DNA from: Hyphomicrobiales bacterium
Lineage (GTDB): Bacteria; Pseudomonadota; Alphaproteobacteria; Rhizobiales; Rhizobiaceae
DNA: 64,000 nucleotides
Reading direction: 5' to 3'
NCBI GenBank assembly: GCA_002709005.1
Contig: PAPH01000021.1
Location: forward strand, 98,183-162,182
Shown: piece after piece, positions 20,578-29,535 of the stretch
Layout: each line of letters starts with the position of its first letter
Numbering within the stretch: position 1 is the stretch's first letter
Translations under genes and position numbers: made by a program
Notes under the pieces: generated by a model
What the model was told of the DNA's origin: nothing
The model's input: only the letters and a program-made list of their open reading frames with translations
Databases searched by the model: none

Positions 20578-20908
20578 AAATTCGGGCATTCGGGATAGGA
20601 GGCCTTCCACCCCGATCCCAGGGGCTCATCAAGTCGAGCGTGCGGATTTGCCTGGGGAGATTCCGAACGCACGCGCGAACTTAATGTGCGGAACCGGATC
20701 ATCGAGGTTGTGGCGCATGATCTTCGCTTTAGCGATGCGCTTGCCGCGAATGCCGCGAGACGTGCCGGGGGGCTGTTGGATTGCGAAGAGCTGCATGGAC
20801 TATTTGATCCGCAATGGCCGCCGAGATGCCTTGAGCAAACGAGTGCCTGCTCATGCCGCAAGCCAAGCCGTAATCCCCTGAAAGATCTATTATCGAACAG
20901 GCGGCACA
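20578..20908. other. About 330 bases between the demethylase operon and nirV
   Basis: Convergent intergenic stretch. It has one small minus-strand ORF (20629-20796) and an overlapping plus-strand frame (20686-20937), neither recognised. No clear terminator with a T run was found. Confidence 0.4.
20629..20796 (-). CDS. Small unrecognised ORF, 55 residues
   Basis: ATG at 20794-20796, TGA at 20629-20631. The product is basic, with IRGKRIAKAKIMRHNLDDP and a C-terminal IKFARAFGISPGKSARST, and its composition is protein-like. An in-frame stop lies directly upstream, and no ribosome site is obvious, so it could be a remnant of a larger gene. It is 112 bases past the nirV stop on the same strand. 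Function unknown; possibly spurious. Confidence 0.2.
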   Translation of the reverse strand: MQLFAIQQPPGTSRGIRGKRIAKAKIMRHNLDDPVPHIKFARAFGISPGKSARST

Positions 20909-21658
20909 TCATTTTTCGCTGGGCGGCACGTCGGTGACGAGCCGGAAGCCCAGATGGGCCGGCGGGGCGCCGACGGCGCAGCCGCCGCGTGCCGGATCGC
21001 GCTCCACGAAGGGAACGGCGGCGATGTGTTCTCCGCCCACCCAGTAGGCCGGACAAAGTTCCTTTGGAACGACCCCGCTGTCGCCGGCGTAGCAATCGTC
21101 GGTCCATTCCCAGACGCTGCCGTCGAGATCGGCGATACCTTCGGGGCTTTCGGAGAAGCTGCCCTGCACCTTGAGCTTGCGTGGTGCGATCCCCTCGGTG
21201 AGATAGGCCGATGCCCAGCTCAGTTCGCGGTCGGTGAAGATCGGGTCCGGTTTGTTCGGCATGACGTCCCGGGCCATGAATTCCCATTCCGCGCGTGTGG
21301 GCAGACGGAAGGGGTGGCGGGCGCGCTTGTTGATCCAGCGCAGATACTGCTCGATATCGAGATGGCTCAGATTGGTGACGGGGGTCCGGGTAGCGGATTT
21401 CCCCGCAGGCGCGCGCCGCGGTTCATCGCAGGCGCCCTCCCCGTGGCAGCGGTTCCATTCGGCAACCGTCACTTCGAATTTCTGGACGTAGAGCGGGTGT
21501 TCGTCGGACATCATGACGGGATCGGCGGCCATCTCCGGCACGTAACGCATGTCGGGGCCGCGTGCGGCATACGCGGCCCCGACTGCCAATGCCGCTGCAA
21601 GCACCACCGCAATCCTGGCGGATATTGCCCGCTTTTTCGGTGCGCCTGCGGCGATCAT
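20909..21658 (-). CDS. nirV: NirV, formylglycine-generating-enzyme-like protein linked to copper nitrite reductase
   Basis: 249 residues from the ATG at 21656-21658 with GGGAGAG upstream. A hydrophobic stretch near residues 12-30 (ISARIAVVLAAALAVGAAYAA) acts as export signal or anchor. The FGE-sulfatase fold is indicated by FEVTVAEWNRC, LPTRAEWEFMARD and DLDGSVWEWTDDCY, and by a C-terminal HLGFRLV. NirV commonly follows nirK in alphaproteobacteria; its exact role in nitrite reductase function is unsettled. The gene starts 13 bases after the nirK stop. Confidence 0.9.
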   Translation of the reverse strand: MIAAGAPKKRAISARIAVVLAAALAVGAAYAARGPDMRYVPEMAADPVMMSDEHPLYVQKFEVTVAEWNRCHGEGACDEPRRAPAGKSATRTPVTNLSHLDIEQYLRWINKRARHPFRLPTRAEWEFMARDVMPNKPDPIFTDRELSWASAYLTEGIAPRKLKVQGSFSESPEGIADLDGSVWEWTDDCYAGDSGVVPKELCPAYWVGGEHIAAVPFVERDPARGGCAVGAPPAHLGFRLVTDVPPSEK

Positions 21659-21671
21659 CGGTCTCTCTCCC

Positions 21672-22895
21672 TCAGCTTCCAATCTGCCGGGGCGCAACAA
21701 CCTGTTCCATCAGGCCGTTGTCCCATTCACCCTCGACCACGAAGTGGCCGGTGGCACCCAAAAGCGCAGCTTCGATCAGGTTGTGGTTCACGTAGGCATA
21801 CACACCGGGCTGCTTGAAGGTGTACATCGCAGCACCCGAGCTGCCGCCGCGGATGAACCAGGTTTCGAGGCCCGTCTGGGGCGCATCACCGAAGGAACCG
21901 GTTTCCCAGACAAAGTCGCCATGGCCGCCGATGAGGTGCGGACGGGTATCGCGGTTGGCCTGGTTGTGGATCATCAGCACGGTTTCGCCGACCTTGGCCT
22001 TGATGGCTCCCTCGCCGGTCAGTGCACCGACAGCGCCATTGAAGACCGAATGCGTCGGCACCAGGGTGCGCATGGCATCCACGCTGTCGGCATAATCGTC
22101 GCCGGCTGCTTCGTAGGACTTGAACTCGCCGTTCTCGTCGCGCGGCAGGTAGTAGTCCTGTTCGCCGACATAGACGATCTTGTCGTAGGTGAGCGGATTG
22201 CCGTCCTTGTCCTTCAGGCCGTCGCGCGGCAGCACCATCATCGTGCCGTTCATGCCGTGGGTGACGTGATAGGGGATCATCGCGCCGCCGGGGGCGCAGT
22301 GATAGGTAAAGACGCCGGGCTTGGTTGCCTTGTAGCGCAGCACCGTTTCCTCGCCCGGGAAGACGTGGGTCAGTCCGCCGCCGCCGAGTGCACCGGTGGA
22401 GGCATGGAAGTCGATATTGTGCTCCATGGCGTTGCTGGCCGGGTTGCGCAGGGTCAGCTCCACATAGTCGCCGACATGGGCGATGATCAGCGGACCGGGC
22501 ACGGAACCATTGTAGGTCAGGGCCCAGATGCTGGCGCCGGTGTCCTCATCGACGACCATGAGCTTTTCCTCGATGTCCATGGTGACTTCGATGATCTTCG
22601 GATTGCCGGTGGCGACCTGCTCATGCTCGGGAGCGAAAGGAGGCTGGACAAGCTCCTGCTTGACGCGGGCGTAGCCGGTCAGGTCGGCGGGCTTGGCATT
22701 GGTCTGGCTCGTCTTTTCGGCGGCGACGGTGTGAACCGGCAGCGGGCGCGACCTGACGATATTGAGCCGCGGCATCACCGGCTGGGCCCTGGCGGCGGTT
22801 CCCGCCATCGCGGCGGCAGCGCCTGCGAGCAGGCTGCCGCGCAGCATGTTGCGCCGATTGACTTTCAGGTTCTTGGTGTCGACGGTCTTGGTCAT
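21672..22895 (-). CDS. nirK: Copper-containing nitrite reductase NirK
   Basis: 407 residues from the ATG at 22893-22895, with GGAGG seven bases upstream. A Tat-type signal is present: [19 protein letters not shown]. The enzyme reduces nitrite to nitric oxide in the periplasm. Copper ligands are visible in [14 protein letters not shown] (His), [22 protein letters not shown] (His, Cys, His, Met of type 1 and a type 2 His), and a later [14 protein letters not shown]. Length and motifs fit the class I NirK of Rhizobiales. It is the second gene of a pseudoazurin-nirK-nirV group. Transcription is probably under NnrR. Confidence 0.97.
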   Translation of the reverse strand: MTKTVDTKNLKVNRRNMLRGSLLAGAAAAMAGTAARAQPVMPRLNIVRSRPLPVHTVAAEKTSQTNAKPADLTGYARVKQELVQPPFAPEHEQVATGNPKIIEVTMDIEEKLMVVDEDTGASIWALTYNGSVPGPLIIAHVGDYVELTLRNPASNAMEHNIDFHASTGALGGGGLTHVFPGEETVLRYKATKPGVFTYHCAPGGAMIPYHVTHGMNGTMMVLPRDGLKDKDGNPLTYDKIVYVGEQDYYLPRDENGEFKSYEAAGDDYADSVDAMRTLVPTHSVFNGAVGALTGEGAIKAKVGETVLMIHNQANRDTRPHLIGGHGDFVWETGSFGDAPQTGLETWFIRGGSSGAAMYTFKQPGVYAYVNHNLIEAALLGATGHFVVEGEWDNGLMEQVVAPRQIGS

Positions 22896-22921
22896 TGGTG
22901 CCTCCAATGTTTTGGCCGTTG

Positions 22922-22944
22922 CCGGGCTGGCCAATCCAGCCCGG
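22922..22944 (-). repeat. Nine-base-pair hairpin between pseudoazurin and nirK
   Basis: CCGGGCTGG and CCAGCCCGG pair perfectly around five bases, just past the pseudoazurin stop and 27 bases before the nirK start. No T run follows on the minus strand, so it is a processing or stability element, or a weak attenuator, more than a terminator. Confidence 0.6.
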
Positions 22945-22956
22945 TCGGCAGTCGAA

Positions 22957-23394
22957 CTATTTGTTCAGATTGGTGAGTTGTTCCTCGAAGCGCTTCTTTG
23001 CCTTCGGAGGCAGACGGCCGGCGAGGAAGTCATCCGGGGCGGCCGCGACGTCGCCGACGGCGACGGTCATCACCATGCCCATGGCGAAGTGCGGCTTGCA
23101 TTCGACGCCGTAGACCCCTTCGATGTCGAAGGTGACCTCGACTTCCTTGCTGATCTTGCCTTTGAAGGGTTCGGCACCTTCGGGCATCATTTCCTTGATG
23201 CTTTCGGCGTTGTGGCCCTTGTCTTCCGGCACGAACTTGATGGTGTCGCCAACTGCGATCTTCACGAAGTCCGGCTCGAAAACCATGGTTTCCTTGCCGC
23301 TCTTGTTGAGCATCTTGACTTCGATGGTCTCCGCCATGGCGGCGCCGCCAAGAAGCGTGGTGAGGAGAAGAGCGGTGGTGAGTGTGCGGAACAT
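22957..23394 (-). CDS. Pseudoazurin (blue copper electron donor to NirK)
   Basis: 145 residues from the ATG at 23392-23394 (GAAAGGAC upstream). A signal peptide is clear: [20 protein letters not shown]. The type 1 copper site is seen as His in DKGHNAESI and the C-terminal [10 protein letters not shown], giving Cys, His and Met ligands. The length is typical. The protein shuttles electrons in the periplasm, here presumably to NirK encoded 61 bases downstream. A 25-base hairpin lies before its ribosome site. Confidence 0.95.
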   Translation of the reverse strand: MFRTLTTALLLTTLLGGAAMAETIEVKMLNKSGKETMVFEPDFVKIAVGDTIKFVPEDKGHNAESIKEMMPEGAEPFKGKISKEVEVTFDIEGVYGVECKPHFAMGMVMTVAVGDVAAAPDDFLAGRLPPKAKKRFEEQLTNLNK

Positions 23395-23407
23395 TGTCGT
23401 GTCCTTT

Positions 23408-23432
23408 CGTTGCGGGTTCTTATGAGCCGCAA
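23408..23432 (-). repeat. Hairpin in the pseudoazurin leader
   Basis: GTTGCGG and CCGCAAC form a 7-bp stem with an 11-base loop, 14 bases before the pseudoazurin start codon and directly next to its ribosome site. It may affect translation or simply be chance symmetry. Confidence 0.4.
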
Positions 23433-23457
23433 CATAGATGGACGGAGGAATCGGACT

Positions 23458-23471
23458 TTGTTCCAGAACAA
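23458..23471. promoter_or_regulatory. NnrR/FNR-type box upstream of pseudoazurin and nnrR
   Basis: TTGTTCCAGAACAA is a perfect dyad of the form TTG-N8-CAA, the pattern bound by Crp/Fnr-family nitric-oxide regulators. It lies 63 bases before the pseudoazurin start and 75 before the nnrR start. A second, less symmetric TTG-N8-CAA (TTGGCATCTGGCAA, 23513-23526) is 20 bases from the nnrR start and could mediate autoregulation. Confidence 0.65.
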
Positions 23472-23546
23472 CCTTCGCCATCATTTCGGGACGGGCGCGG
23501 GAAAAGAGTTCTTTGGCATCTGGCAACGGGATGGTTAGAAGAAGCC

Positions 23547-24272
23547 ATGACGACGGACGGATCGACACGAACACTGCCGCGGCTCGACGAAAGCCTGCTC
23601 TTGCACATGCCGCCCTTCTCACGGCTGAAGCGGGAGCAGATTCGGCAAATCCTCGACCTTGCGGTCTCCCGCCGTTACCCGGAAGGGGTTGCGGTCTTCG
23701 AGGAAGGCGGCGAGGCCGATCGTTTCTTCATTCTGCTCGACGGCTATATCCGCGTTATCCGCATCACTGAAACCGGCGAGCAGATCATCGCTTTGCACAT
23801 TCCACCCGGCCAGCTTTTCGGCATCGCCAAGGCACTGGGCCGGACCACCTATCCCGCGACCGCCATCACCGCATCGGAGTCACTCGCGCTGTCATGGCCC
23901 ATGCAGCTATGGGATTCCTTCCCCGCCTATGACGGCTTCGCCACCGAAACATACAAGACGGTCGGCACCCGCATGGGCGAGATGAACAACCGGATCGTGG
24001 AGATGGCCACCCAGCAGGTCGAGCAGCGTGTGGCGAGCGCGCTCCTGCGCCTGGTCAATCAGACGGGACGCAAGGTCGAGGATGGGATCGAGGTGGATTT
24101 TCCGATCACCCGCCAGGATCTCTCCGAACTGACGGCGACCACGTTGCACACGGTGAGCCGCCTTTTGAGCGCATGGGAAAAGGATGGCTTGGTGAAAAGC
24201 AGGCGCAAGCGCATCGTCGTCTGCGATCCGCACGCTCTGGTGCTGATCAGCCACCACGCTCCGAAGGCATAG
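23547..24272 (+). CDS. nnrR: Crp/Fnr-family regulator NnrR
   Basis: 241 residues from the ATG at 23547, with AGAAG upstream. The N-terminal cyclic-nucleotide-type barrel (FEEGGEADRFFILLDGYIRVIRI) lacks the four-cysteine cluster of oxygen-sensing Fnr, as expected for NnrR. A C-terminal winged helix contains ITRQDLSELTATTLHTVSRLLSAWE. NnrR responds to nitric oxide and activates nir and nor genes at TTG-N8-CAA sites, two of which lie in the flanking promoters. It is divergent from pseudoazurin-nirK and its 3' end overlaps the DUF1858 gene by 26 bases, tail to tail. Confidence 0.9.
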   Translation: MTTDGSTRTLPRLDESLLLHMPPFSRLKREQIRQILDLAVSRRYPEGVAVFEEGGEADRFFILLDGYIRVIRITETGEQIIALHIPPGQLFGIAKALGRTTYPATAITASESLALSWPMQLWDSFPAYDGFATETYKTVGTRMGEMNNRIVEMATQQVEQRVASALLRLVNQTGRKVEDGIEVDFPITRQDLSELTATTLHTVSRLLSAWEKDGLVKSRRKRIVVCDPHALVLISHHAPKA

Positions 24273-24474
24273 CGACCGCCCGCTCGAGTTCACGACGGAA
24301 ATCGGCCTCATCAACCGCGTGTTCGCGGCATGCATCTGAAACGGTGTGAAACGGCGTGATGAGGCATCCGACGCAGATCATCCGATGGCGCAAGAAGACC
24401 GATATCGTATCCGGCCAAATGCGCATCAGTGCATCAAGCGTCAGATCCGGGTCGGAGATGAGCGGGCGGGTCAT
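24247..24474 (-). CDS. DUF1858 domain protein
   Basis: 75 residues from the ATG at 24472-24474, with AAAGGAC upstream; an earlier in-frame start gives a non-conserved leader. The sequence ISDPDLTLDALMRIWPDTISVFLRHRMICVGCLI is the DUF1858 fold with a CVGC pair. Relatives occur in nitrogen-oxide and iron-sulfur repair contexts (the N-terminus of ScdA/RIC-like proteins). The gene is divergent from nnrS with a shared TTG-N8-CAA box and overlaps the nnrR end by 26 bases. A role in nitric-oxide handling is inferred from position. Confidence 0.85.
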   Translation of the reverse strand: MTRPLISDPDLTLDALMRIWPDTISVFLRHRMICVGCLITPFHTVSDACREHAVDEADFRRELERAVAMPSERGG

Positions 24475-24523
24475 GCACGGGTCCTTTCGCTTGCCACCCT
24501 GCCTCCTGCAATCGCCGCGAACG

Positions 24524-24537
24524 TTGTGCCAACGCAA
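24524..24537. promoter_or_regulatory. NnrR-type box in the DUF1858/nnrS divergent promoter
   Basis: TTGTGCCAACGCAA fits TTG-N8-CAA with near-dyad arms (TTGTG/CGCAA). It is 49 bases from the DUF1858 start and 70 bases from the nnrS start, so one site could serve both genes. Confidence 0.6.
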
Positions 24538-24607
24538 ACTCGCACACGGTATTCGCCGCTAGGACCAGAAAGGCCGATACGGCCGATACCTCTCAGGAAA
24601 AGACACC

Positions 24608-25795
24608 ATGACATCCGCCGAACTGATCCGCCGCTGGCAAGGGCCAGCCCTTTTCTCCTACGGGTTCCGCCCGTTCTTTCTCTTTGGTGCGCTGTGGGCG
24701 GGGCTGGCCATGATCATCTGGATCGTGGCGCTGACCGGTACCGCAGCGCCGCCCTCTCGCTTCGACCCGATTTCCTGGCACGCGCATGCTTTCCTCTTCG
24801 GCTATCTGGGAGCGGTCATAGCGGGCTTTCTCCTGACCGCGGTCCCGAACTGGACGGGCCGGCTCCCGGTAGTGGGCTGGCCGCTTACGGCTCTTTTCCT
24901 TCTCTGGCTCGCCGGTCGTCTCGCGGTTCTCGCCTCGGCCAGGATGCCGTTTGCGCTGGCTGTCATCATCGACCTCGCATTCCCCGTGCTGTTGTCGCTC
25001 GTCATCCTCCGGGAGATCGTGGCCGGAAAAAACTGGCGCAACCTCTTCGTCCTGGCTCTGCTCGTCGTCTTCACCATCGCCAATCTTGTCTTCCATCTGG
25101 AGGCTCACTGGGGAGACTATCCGGCCGAGGGCCTTGGGCTTCGCCTCGCGGTCGGCGCGGCCATAATGATGATCGGACTGATCGGCGGACGCATCATTCC
25201 GTCGTTCACCCGCAACTGGCTCGTTCAGCATAAGAGGGCGGACTTGCCTGTTCCGCCCATGCGAAAGCTCGACAAGCTCGTGCTTCTCACAAGTATCGGC
25301 GCGTTGTCGGCATGGGTCGTCTTCCCGGACGCACGCCTTACAGGCGTCGCACTTATCATCATGGGTGTCGCCCAGGCCTTGCGCCTGTCGCGCTGGAAAG
25401 GCCATTTAACGACGTCCGAGCCGCTTGTGACCATTCTGCACGTCGGCTACCTCTTTGTGCCGCTTGGCGCGCTGGCGATGGGTCTCGCAATCATCCGGCC
25501 GGATATTCTGCCTGTTCCGCCGGCGATGCACCTCTGGCTCGCCGGCGCGATCGGAACCATGACGCTCGCCGTCACGACACGCGCGACGCTCGGGCATACC
25601 GGGCATGGCCTCCACGCCGATTGGGCCACGACCGCGATCTATGGCGCTATCATCGGCTCCGCTCTCGTGCGGTTTATCGCCGGCTTCTGGCCCGGACATC
25701 TCCTCTTCGACGCTGCAGGACTGCTGTGGTGCGCGGCTTTCCTGGGTTTCGCTGTTGCCTACGGTCCGAAACTCTTGAGAGCCAGGAAGGCCTAA
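24608..25795 (+). CDS. nnrS: NnrS-family heme-copper membrane protein
   Basis: 395 residues, about 12 membrane segments. The signature FSYGFRPFFLFGALWAGLAM and the conserved histidines in SWHAHAFLFGYLGAVIAGFLLTAVPNWTG are typical of NnrS. Later LGHTGHGL is also conserved in the family. NnrS protects cells from nitric-oxide stress and is often under NnrR. An NnrR-type box lies 70 bases upstream. The protein is chromosomally adjacent to nnrR and nirK, which supports the assignment. Confidence 0.94.
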   Translation: MTSAELIRRWQGPALFSYGFRPFFLFGALWAGLAMIIWIVALTGTAAPPSRFDPISWHAHAFLFGYLGAVIAGFLLTAVPNWTGRLPVVGWPLTALFLLWLAGRLAVLASARMPFALAVIIDLAFPVLLSLVILREIVAGKNWRNLFVLALLVVFTIANLVFHLEAHWGDYPAEGLGLRLAVGAAIMMIGLIGGRIIPSFTRNWLVQHKRADLPVPPMRKLDKLVLLTSIGALSAWVVFPDARLTGVALIIMGVAQALRLSRWKGHLTTSEPLVTILHVGYLFVPLGALAMGLAIIRPDILPVPPAMHLWLAGAIGTMTLAVTTRATLGHTGHGLHADWATTAIYGAIIGSALVRFIAGFWPGHLLFDAAGLLWCAAFLGFAVAYGPKLLRARKA

Positions 25796-25999
25796 ACCGT
25801 GCCTCTCACTCTCACGGGCGACAAGCCAGACTGCATCGCGAAGCCGTTTTACAAATCTACCGATTGATCGGAGGTGCAGAGCATCATTCGTTCCGTCTCC
25901 TACGAATGTCCGCTTCAATGACTTTTCGGACAGAACCTGACAGTCCGCTTTCGACCCAGTTCAGGGCTGGATTGAAACAGCGCCGCCCTCAGGCTGGAC

Positions 26000-27436
26000 C
26001 TATCTCTTCGACAAAAGATTCTCGGATGCCGCTTCCGGAATGTCTGCGTCGGCCATCTCCTGCGGCAGTTCACTGATCTCGCTGCCGAGGCCGCCTTCCG
26101 CCGAGGTCGATTCAGTGCCGGATTCGACTTCGGCGGACCGGCCCGCATTGGCGTCCACAGCCGGCGCCTGTGTCGCTGAAGGCGTGCTGGTTTCGGAGCG
26201 ATCCATTACCACCACCGGAAGACCCTGCGGGAAAATGACCTCGCGCGCTTCATCCGGCATGGGTACGCCGTTGTCGACCAGCGCCCGCTTGATAAGCCTG
26301 AGCGCCGAGGATCGAACCTTGTTCGGCGAAAGCGTGCGGCCGTCTATCCAGAAGTGCGCCTTGAGGTTGACTGTTGCCGAGCCGAGGGCGTCGACCAGAA
26401 CCATGGGAGGCGGCTCGTTCAAGATGGCGTCGTGATCGCGCAACACATCCACGATCAGCTTTTGCGTTTCGCCGATCGACGTATCGTAGCCGATGCCGAC
26501 CTCCGCCGTTACCCGGCGGGCAGGCCCGGCGGTGTAATTCACGATCGTGCTCTTGAATACCGTCGCGTTGGGGATCTGAACGTGGTTTCCTTCCAGTGTC
26601 AGCAAGATGGTCGACCGGGTGTTCATTGTCTGCACGACACCTTCAAAGTCGGCAACCCCGATTACGTCACCCTGGCTGAAGGGGCGGCGGATAGACAGAA
26701 GCAGGCTGGCGAGAAAATTCTCGGCGATGTCGCGGAACGCGAAACCGATCACGATGCCGATGACGCCGGCGCCGCCCAGCAGCGAAACCGCAAGCCCGGT
26801 CAGCCCGGCAACCTGCAAGACGAGATAGACGCCGAGCAGCAGAATCGGGATCGCGATGGCGCGGGCGATCACATCGCGCAGGAAATCCTGCTCGACCCGC
26901 TGCGCAAGTAGGCGTCTTGCGAGCAAGGCGATCGCGCTCGACAGCCACCAGGCAAAGGGGAGAATCAGGACGGCGAGCACGATCAGCGGCAGCGAGACGG
27001 CGATCTTCCGGGCAAGCGCTTCGATCTCGCTAAAGGCCGGAGCGAAATCCCACTTGACCTCTTCGCGCACCTCGATCCGGTTCACCACCGCGACCGTGCC
27101 CTCGGTTCGCGCCGCCAGATCACGCGCCCAGACGCGCTGATCCTGGGAGCCGGCAATACCGTCGAGGAAAACGATACCTTCGTCCACACTGATCCGCACG
27201 TCGCGATACCAGCCCGTGGCCCGCAGGATCCGGCCGATCCGTCTTTCTATGGCTTCGTCCCGGGCCACCGGCTCGACGACCACCGCCTGGCCCGGTGCGG
27301 TTGCTTCTTCCTCGATTTGCGCATGTGATTGCGCGGATCCGAGAATCAGGGCGATGACCAGCGACACGGCAAGGACGGCAAGTCGCAGACCTGGAAGAAT
27401 CGAGACCCGTGTTAGACCGGTTTCTGGCGGCGCCAT
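26000..27436 (-). CDS. MscS-family mechanosensitive channel with N-terminal BON domain
   Basis: 478 residues. A signal or first membrane segment (LRLAVLAVSLVIALILGSAQ) is followed by a BON domain at about 58-125 (AIERRIGRILRATGWYRDVRIS; LDGIAGSQDQRVWARDLA). Three membrane segments follow, and the pore-lining helix and beta domain are visible in LAVSLLGGAGVIGIVIGFAFRDIAENFLASLLLSIRRPFSQGDVI. This is the standard MscS signature. The C-terminal 75 residues are Ser/Thr/Glu-rich and disordered. It opens on hypo-osmotic shock in the inner membrane. The BON domain may bind envelope components; its role here is inferred. Confidence 0.92.
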   Translation of the reverse strand: MAPPETGLTRVSILPGLRLAVLAVSLVIALILGSAQSHAQIEEEATAPGQAVVVEPVARDEAIERRIGRILRATGWYRDVRISVDEGIVFLDGIAGSQDQRVWARDLAARTEGTVAVVNRIEVREEVKWDFAPAFSEIEALARKIAVSLPLIVLAVLILPFAWWLSSAIALLARRLLAQRVEQDFLRDVIARAIAIPILLLGVYLVLQVAGLTGLAVSLLGGAGVIGIVIGFAFRDIAENFLASLLLSIRRPFSQGDVIGVADFEGVVQTMNTRSTILLTLEGNHVQIPNATVFKSTIVNYTAGPARRVTAEVGIGYDTSIGETQKLIVDVLRDHDAILNEPPPMVLVDALGSATVNLKAHFWIDGRTLSPNKVRSSALRLIKRALVDNGVPMPDEAREVIFPQGLPVVVMDRSETSTPSATQAPAVDANAGRSAEVESGTESTSAEGGLGSEISELPQEMADADIPEAASENLLSKR

Positions 27437-28045
27437 GAGACATTCCTGATTTCAAGAGACCTTGCCGAGAGCATCACTAAACGAGAAGGCCTTCACGCGA
27501 TCAAGTTGTCATGTGTTCGCCACCAATTCAGCCGCACGGGTATACATCGAAAGGGCAGCTTTTCCGAATCCTCTTAGCCCAGAGCGGACGGTCTGCATTC
27601 GGCCCCTTTGCACAATACCGCGCGAAGAAACACGTCCGGCAGCGACTGGCTGACTTGCTCCTTTTCCGCCGACTGGCCGAACGAACCCCCCCGGCCGGCA
27701 CCGGTTCACCCGGCTGCGGAATCCTCTTCCCGCGAGTGACGAAATCGGCTTCAGTTATCGTAAGACATAAATCATGCCTGGCTGGCCGCGATCCAGGGCT
27801 CGCAGGGTTTGGGTCTCCACGGCGATGAGGCTATTCTCTCGGCATTGGGGAAATCGACCTAAGCAGTGACAGGTGCCGAAATTGACACTGCAGGCCGGCG
27901 TAAATCAGGCGCCGCCATTTTCTTCGAAACATCTCGTTGGCTTGCGGCCATCTCACATGTTCCATTCGAAAAATGGCAATACAATTGAGGTTTGCGCCAT
28001 GACGCGTTATCCGACAATATGCCACGCACTTGATGGAGAGATATC
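27437..28045. other. About 610 bases between divergent mscS and MocR genes
   Basis: No gene is supported. A short minus-strand frame (27509-27709) and a plus-strand frame (27511-27828) have no family signal. The last 15 bases carry the ribosome site (GGAGAG) of the MocR gene. No palindrome of note was found. Confidence 0.4.
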
Positions 28046-29440
28046 TTGCAAAAGGCGACACACGAGCCGGAGTGGAATCCCACGCGGCTGAGAGAAGATC
28101 GTCCTCCCTATCTCGCCCTCCTTCAGCTTCTCCAGGACGACATCGAGAACGGCACCCTGCAGGCGGGTGTGCGCCTGCCACCGCATCGCAAGCTGGCGGC
28201 CCAACTTGGAATCGGCATTTCCACGGTAACAAAGGCTTATCGTACCGCGGGGCAGATGGGCCTGATCGGCGGGCGCTCGGGACAGGGTACTTTCGTGCTG
28301 AGCCCGAGGGACCGCTCATCTCCCGCCGAAACCGGCGACGACGTCAATCTCGGCTTCAACCTTTCGCCACGGATAGGCCAAAGGGAGGCGATCCGCGAGA
28401 TCATGGCGGATTTGGGAAACGATCCGGTCCTCGACGACCTGTTCGCCCACAGTTCGATCGAAGCCCAGCGCGCGCACCGACAGACGATCGCGACCTGGCT
28501 GACGCGGCCGGGTTTCGCTCCGGGAAGCGATGACATCGTGCTTACCAACGGCGCCCAGCACGGGATCGACCTGGCCCTGAACCTCTTGGCCGCGCCCGGG
28601 GCCCCGATCCTCGTGGAAGAGCTGACCTATGTCGGCTTCAAGGCGCTCGCGGCCACCCGGCAATTTCCCCTCGTGCCGGTCGGAATGGACGAAGAGGGGA
28701 TCACCCCCGAGGCTCTCGAAACAGCATTGATTGCGAGCGGAGCCAAAGTTCTCTATTGCATGCCCACGCTGCAAAGCCCGACCGCGCGCACCATGGGGCG
28801 CGAACGCCGGGAGGCCATCGCTCGCCTTGCGCGCAAGCATGACATCCGGATCATCGAAGACGACGTTTACAGCTTTCTCGCCTCGCAAGAGCTTCCGCCG
28901 ATCGCCAGCCTGTGTCCCGAGCGGACAATCCATTTGTCGAGCTTCTCCAAACTGCTCGGGTTGGGATTTCGCCTCGGAGCCGCCGTCGTGCCGGCGGCCC
29001 TCAGGGACCAGGCGCAGATTGCGGTCCGGGCGACAGCCTGGACAACTTCGGCTCTCCTCACCGAAATAGTCGCGCGGCTTCTGGAAACGGGCAGGTTTCA
29101 GCAACTGGCCGATACCATGCGTCTTGAAAGCGCCGCCCGGGTGGAGATGTTTCGCAGCATCTTCGCGGATTTCGCCGATCTGCCGGACGGCAATGTCATG
29201 GGCTACCATACATGGCTGCCGCTGCCCTCGACGTCCGCCGCACAGGATCTCTACTACACAGCGCGCAATCAGGGCCTTTTGCTGACGCCCCCCGGTGCAG
29301 CCGCCGTGCCGTCGGTCGAGGAAGCGGGAATTCGCATCTGCCTGGGTGGCGATGCGGATCGCGGTTCCATTCAATCAGCCCTTCATCGGCTGAGGCGGAT
29401 CATCGATACACCTGCCGAACAGTTTCTCACCTACGCCTGA
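28046..29440 (+). CDS. MocR-type GntR/aminotransferase regulator
   Basis: 464 residues from a TTG start at 28046, six bases after GGAGAG. An N-terminal GntR winged helix (YLALLQLLQDDIENGTLQAGVRLPPHRKLAAQLGIGISTVTKAYR, split here by residues 20-80) is fused to a fold-type I aminotransferase domain. The PLP lysine is Lys302 in SSFSKLLGLGFRLG, and NGAQHGIDLAL marks the cofactor pocket. MocR proteins use PLP-bound ligands to control amine or amino-acid genes. The target is unknown; downstream lies a binding-protein gene of the amino-acid type, so a role in amino-acid use is plausible. Confidence 0.9.
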   Translation: MQKATHEPEWNPTRLREDRPPYLALLQLLQDDIENGTLQAGVRLPPHRKLAAQLGIGISTVTKAYRTAGQMGLIGGRSGQGTFVLSPRDRSSPAETGDDVNLGFNLSPRIGQREAIREIMADLGNDPVLDDLFAHSSIEAQRAHRQTIATWLTRPGFAPGSDDIVLTNGAQHGIDLALNLLAAPGAPILVEELTYVGFKALAATRQFPLVPVGMDEEGITPEALETALIASGAKVLYCMPTLQSPTARTMGRERREAIARLARKHDIRIIEDDVYSFLASQELPPIASLCPERTIHLSSFSKLLGLGFRLGAAVVPAALRDQAQIAVRATAWTTSALLTEIVARLLETGRFQQLADTMRLESAARVEMFRSIFADFADLPDGNVMGYHTWLPLPSTSAAQDLYYTARNQGLLLTPPGAAAVPSVEEAGIRICLGGDADRGSIQSALHRLRRIIDTPAEQFLTYA

Positions 29441-29466
29441 TCAATCCCCTCTGAAAGACACTTGAT

Positions 29467-29491
29467 CGCGGAGCCCTCCCCCTGCTCCGCG
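29467..29491 (+). terminator. Weak terminator-like hairpin after the MocR gene
   Basis: CGCGGAGC and GCTCCGCG form an 8-bp stem with a 9-base C-rich loop, 27 bases past the stop. No T run follows, so termination here is uncertain. Confidence 0.35.
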
Positions 29492-29535
29492 CGCCTCGTG
29501 CTGCGCATAACAATCCCGCATTGCGAGTCGCAGGT

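Noticed and set aside
20686..20937. Plus-strand small ORF (83 residues) before nirV
   Set aside because: It runs into the 3' end of nirV on the other strand, lacks a ribosome site and shows no family motif.
23409..23432. TTGCGG-N11-CCGCAA as an NnrR box
   Set aside because: The spacing between half-sites is far too wide for TTG-N8-CAA; it is listed as a hairpin only.
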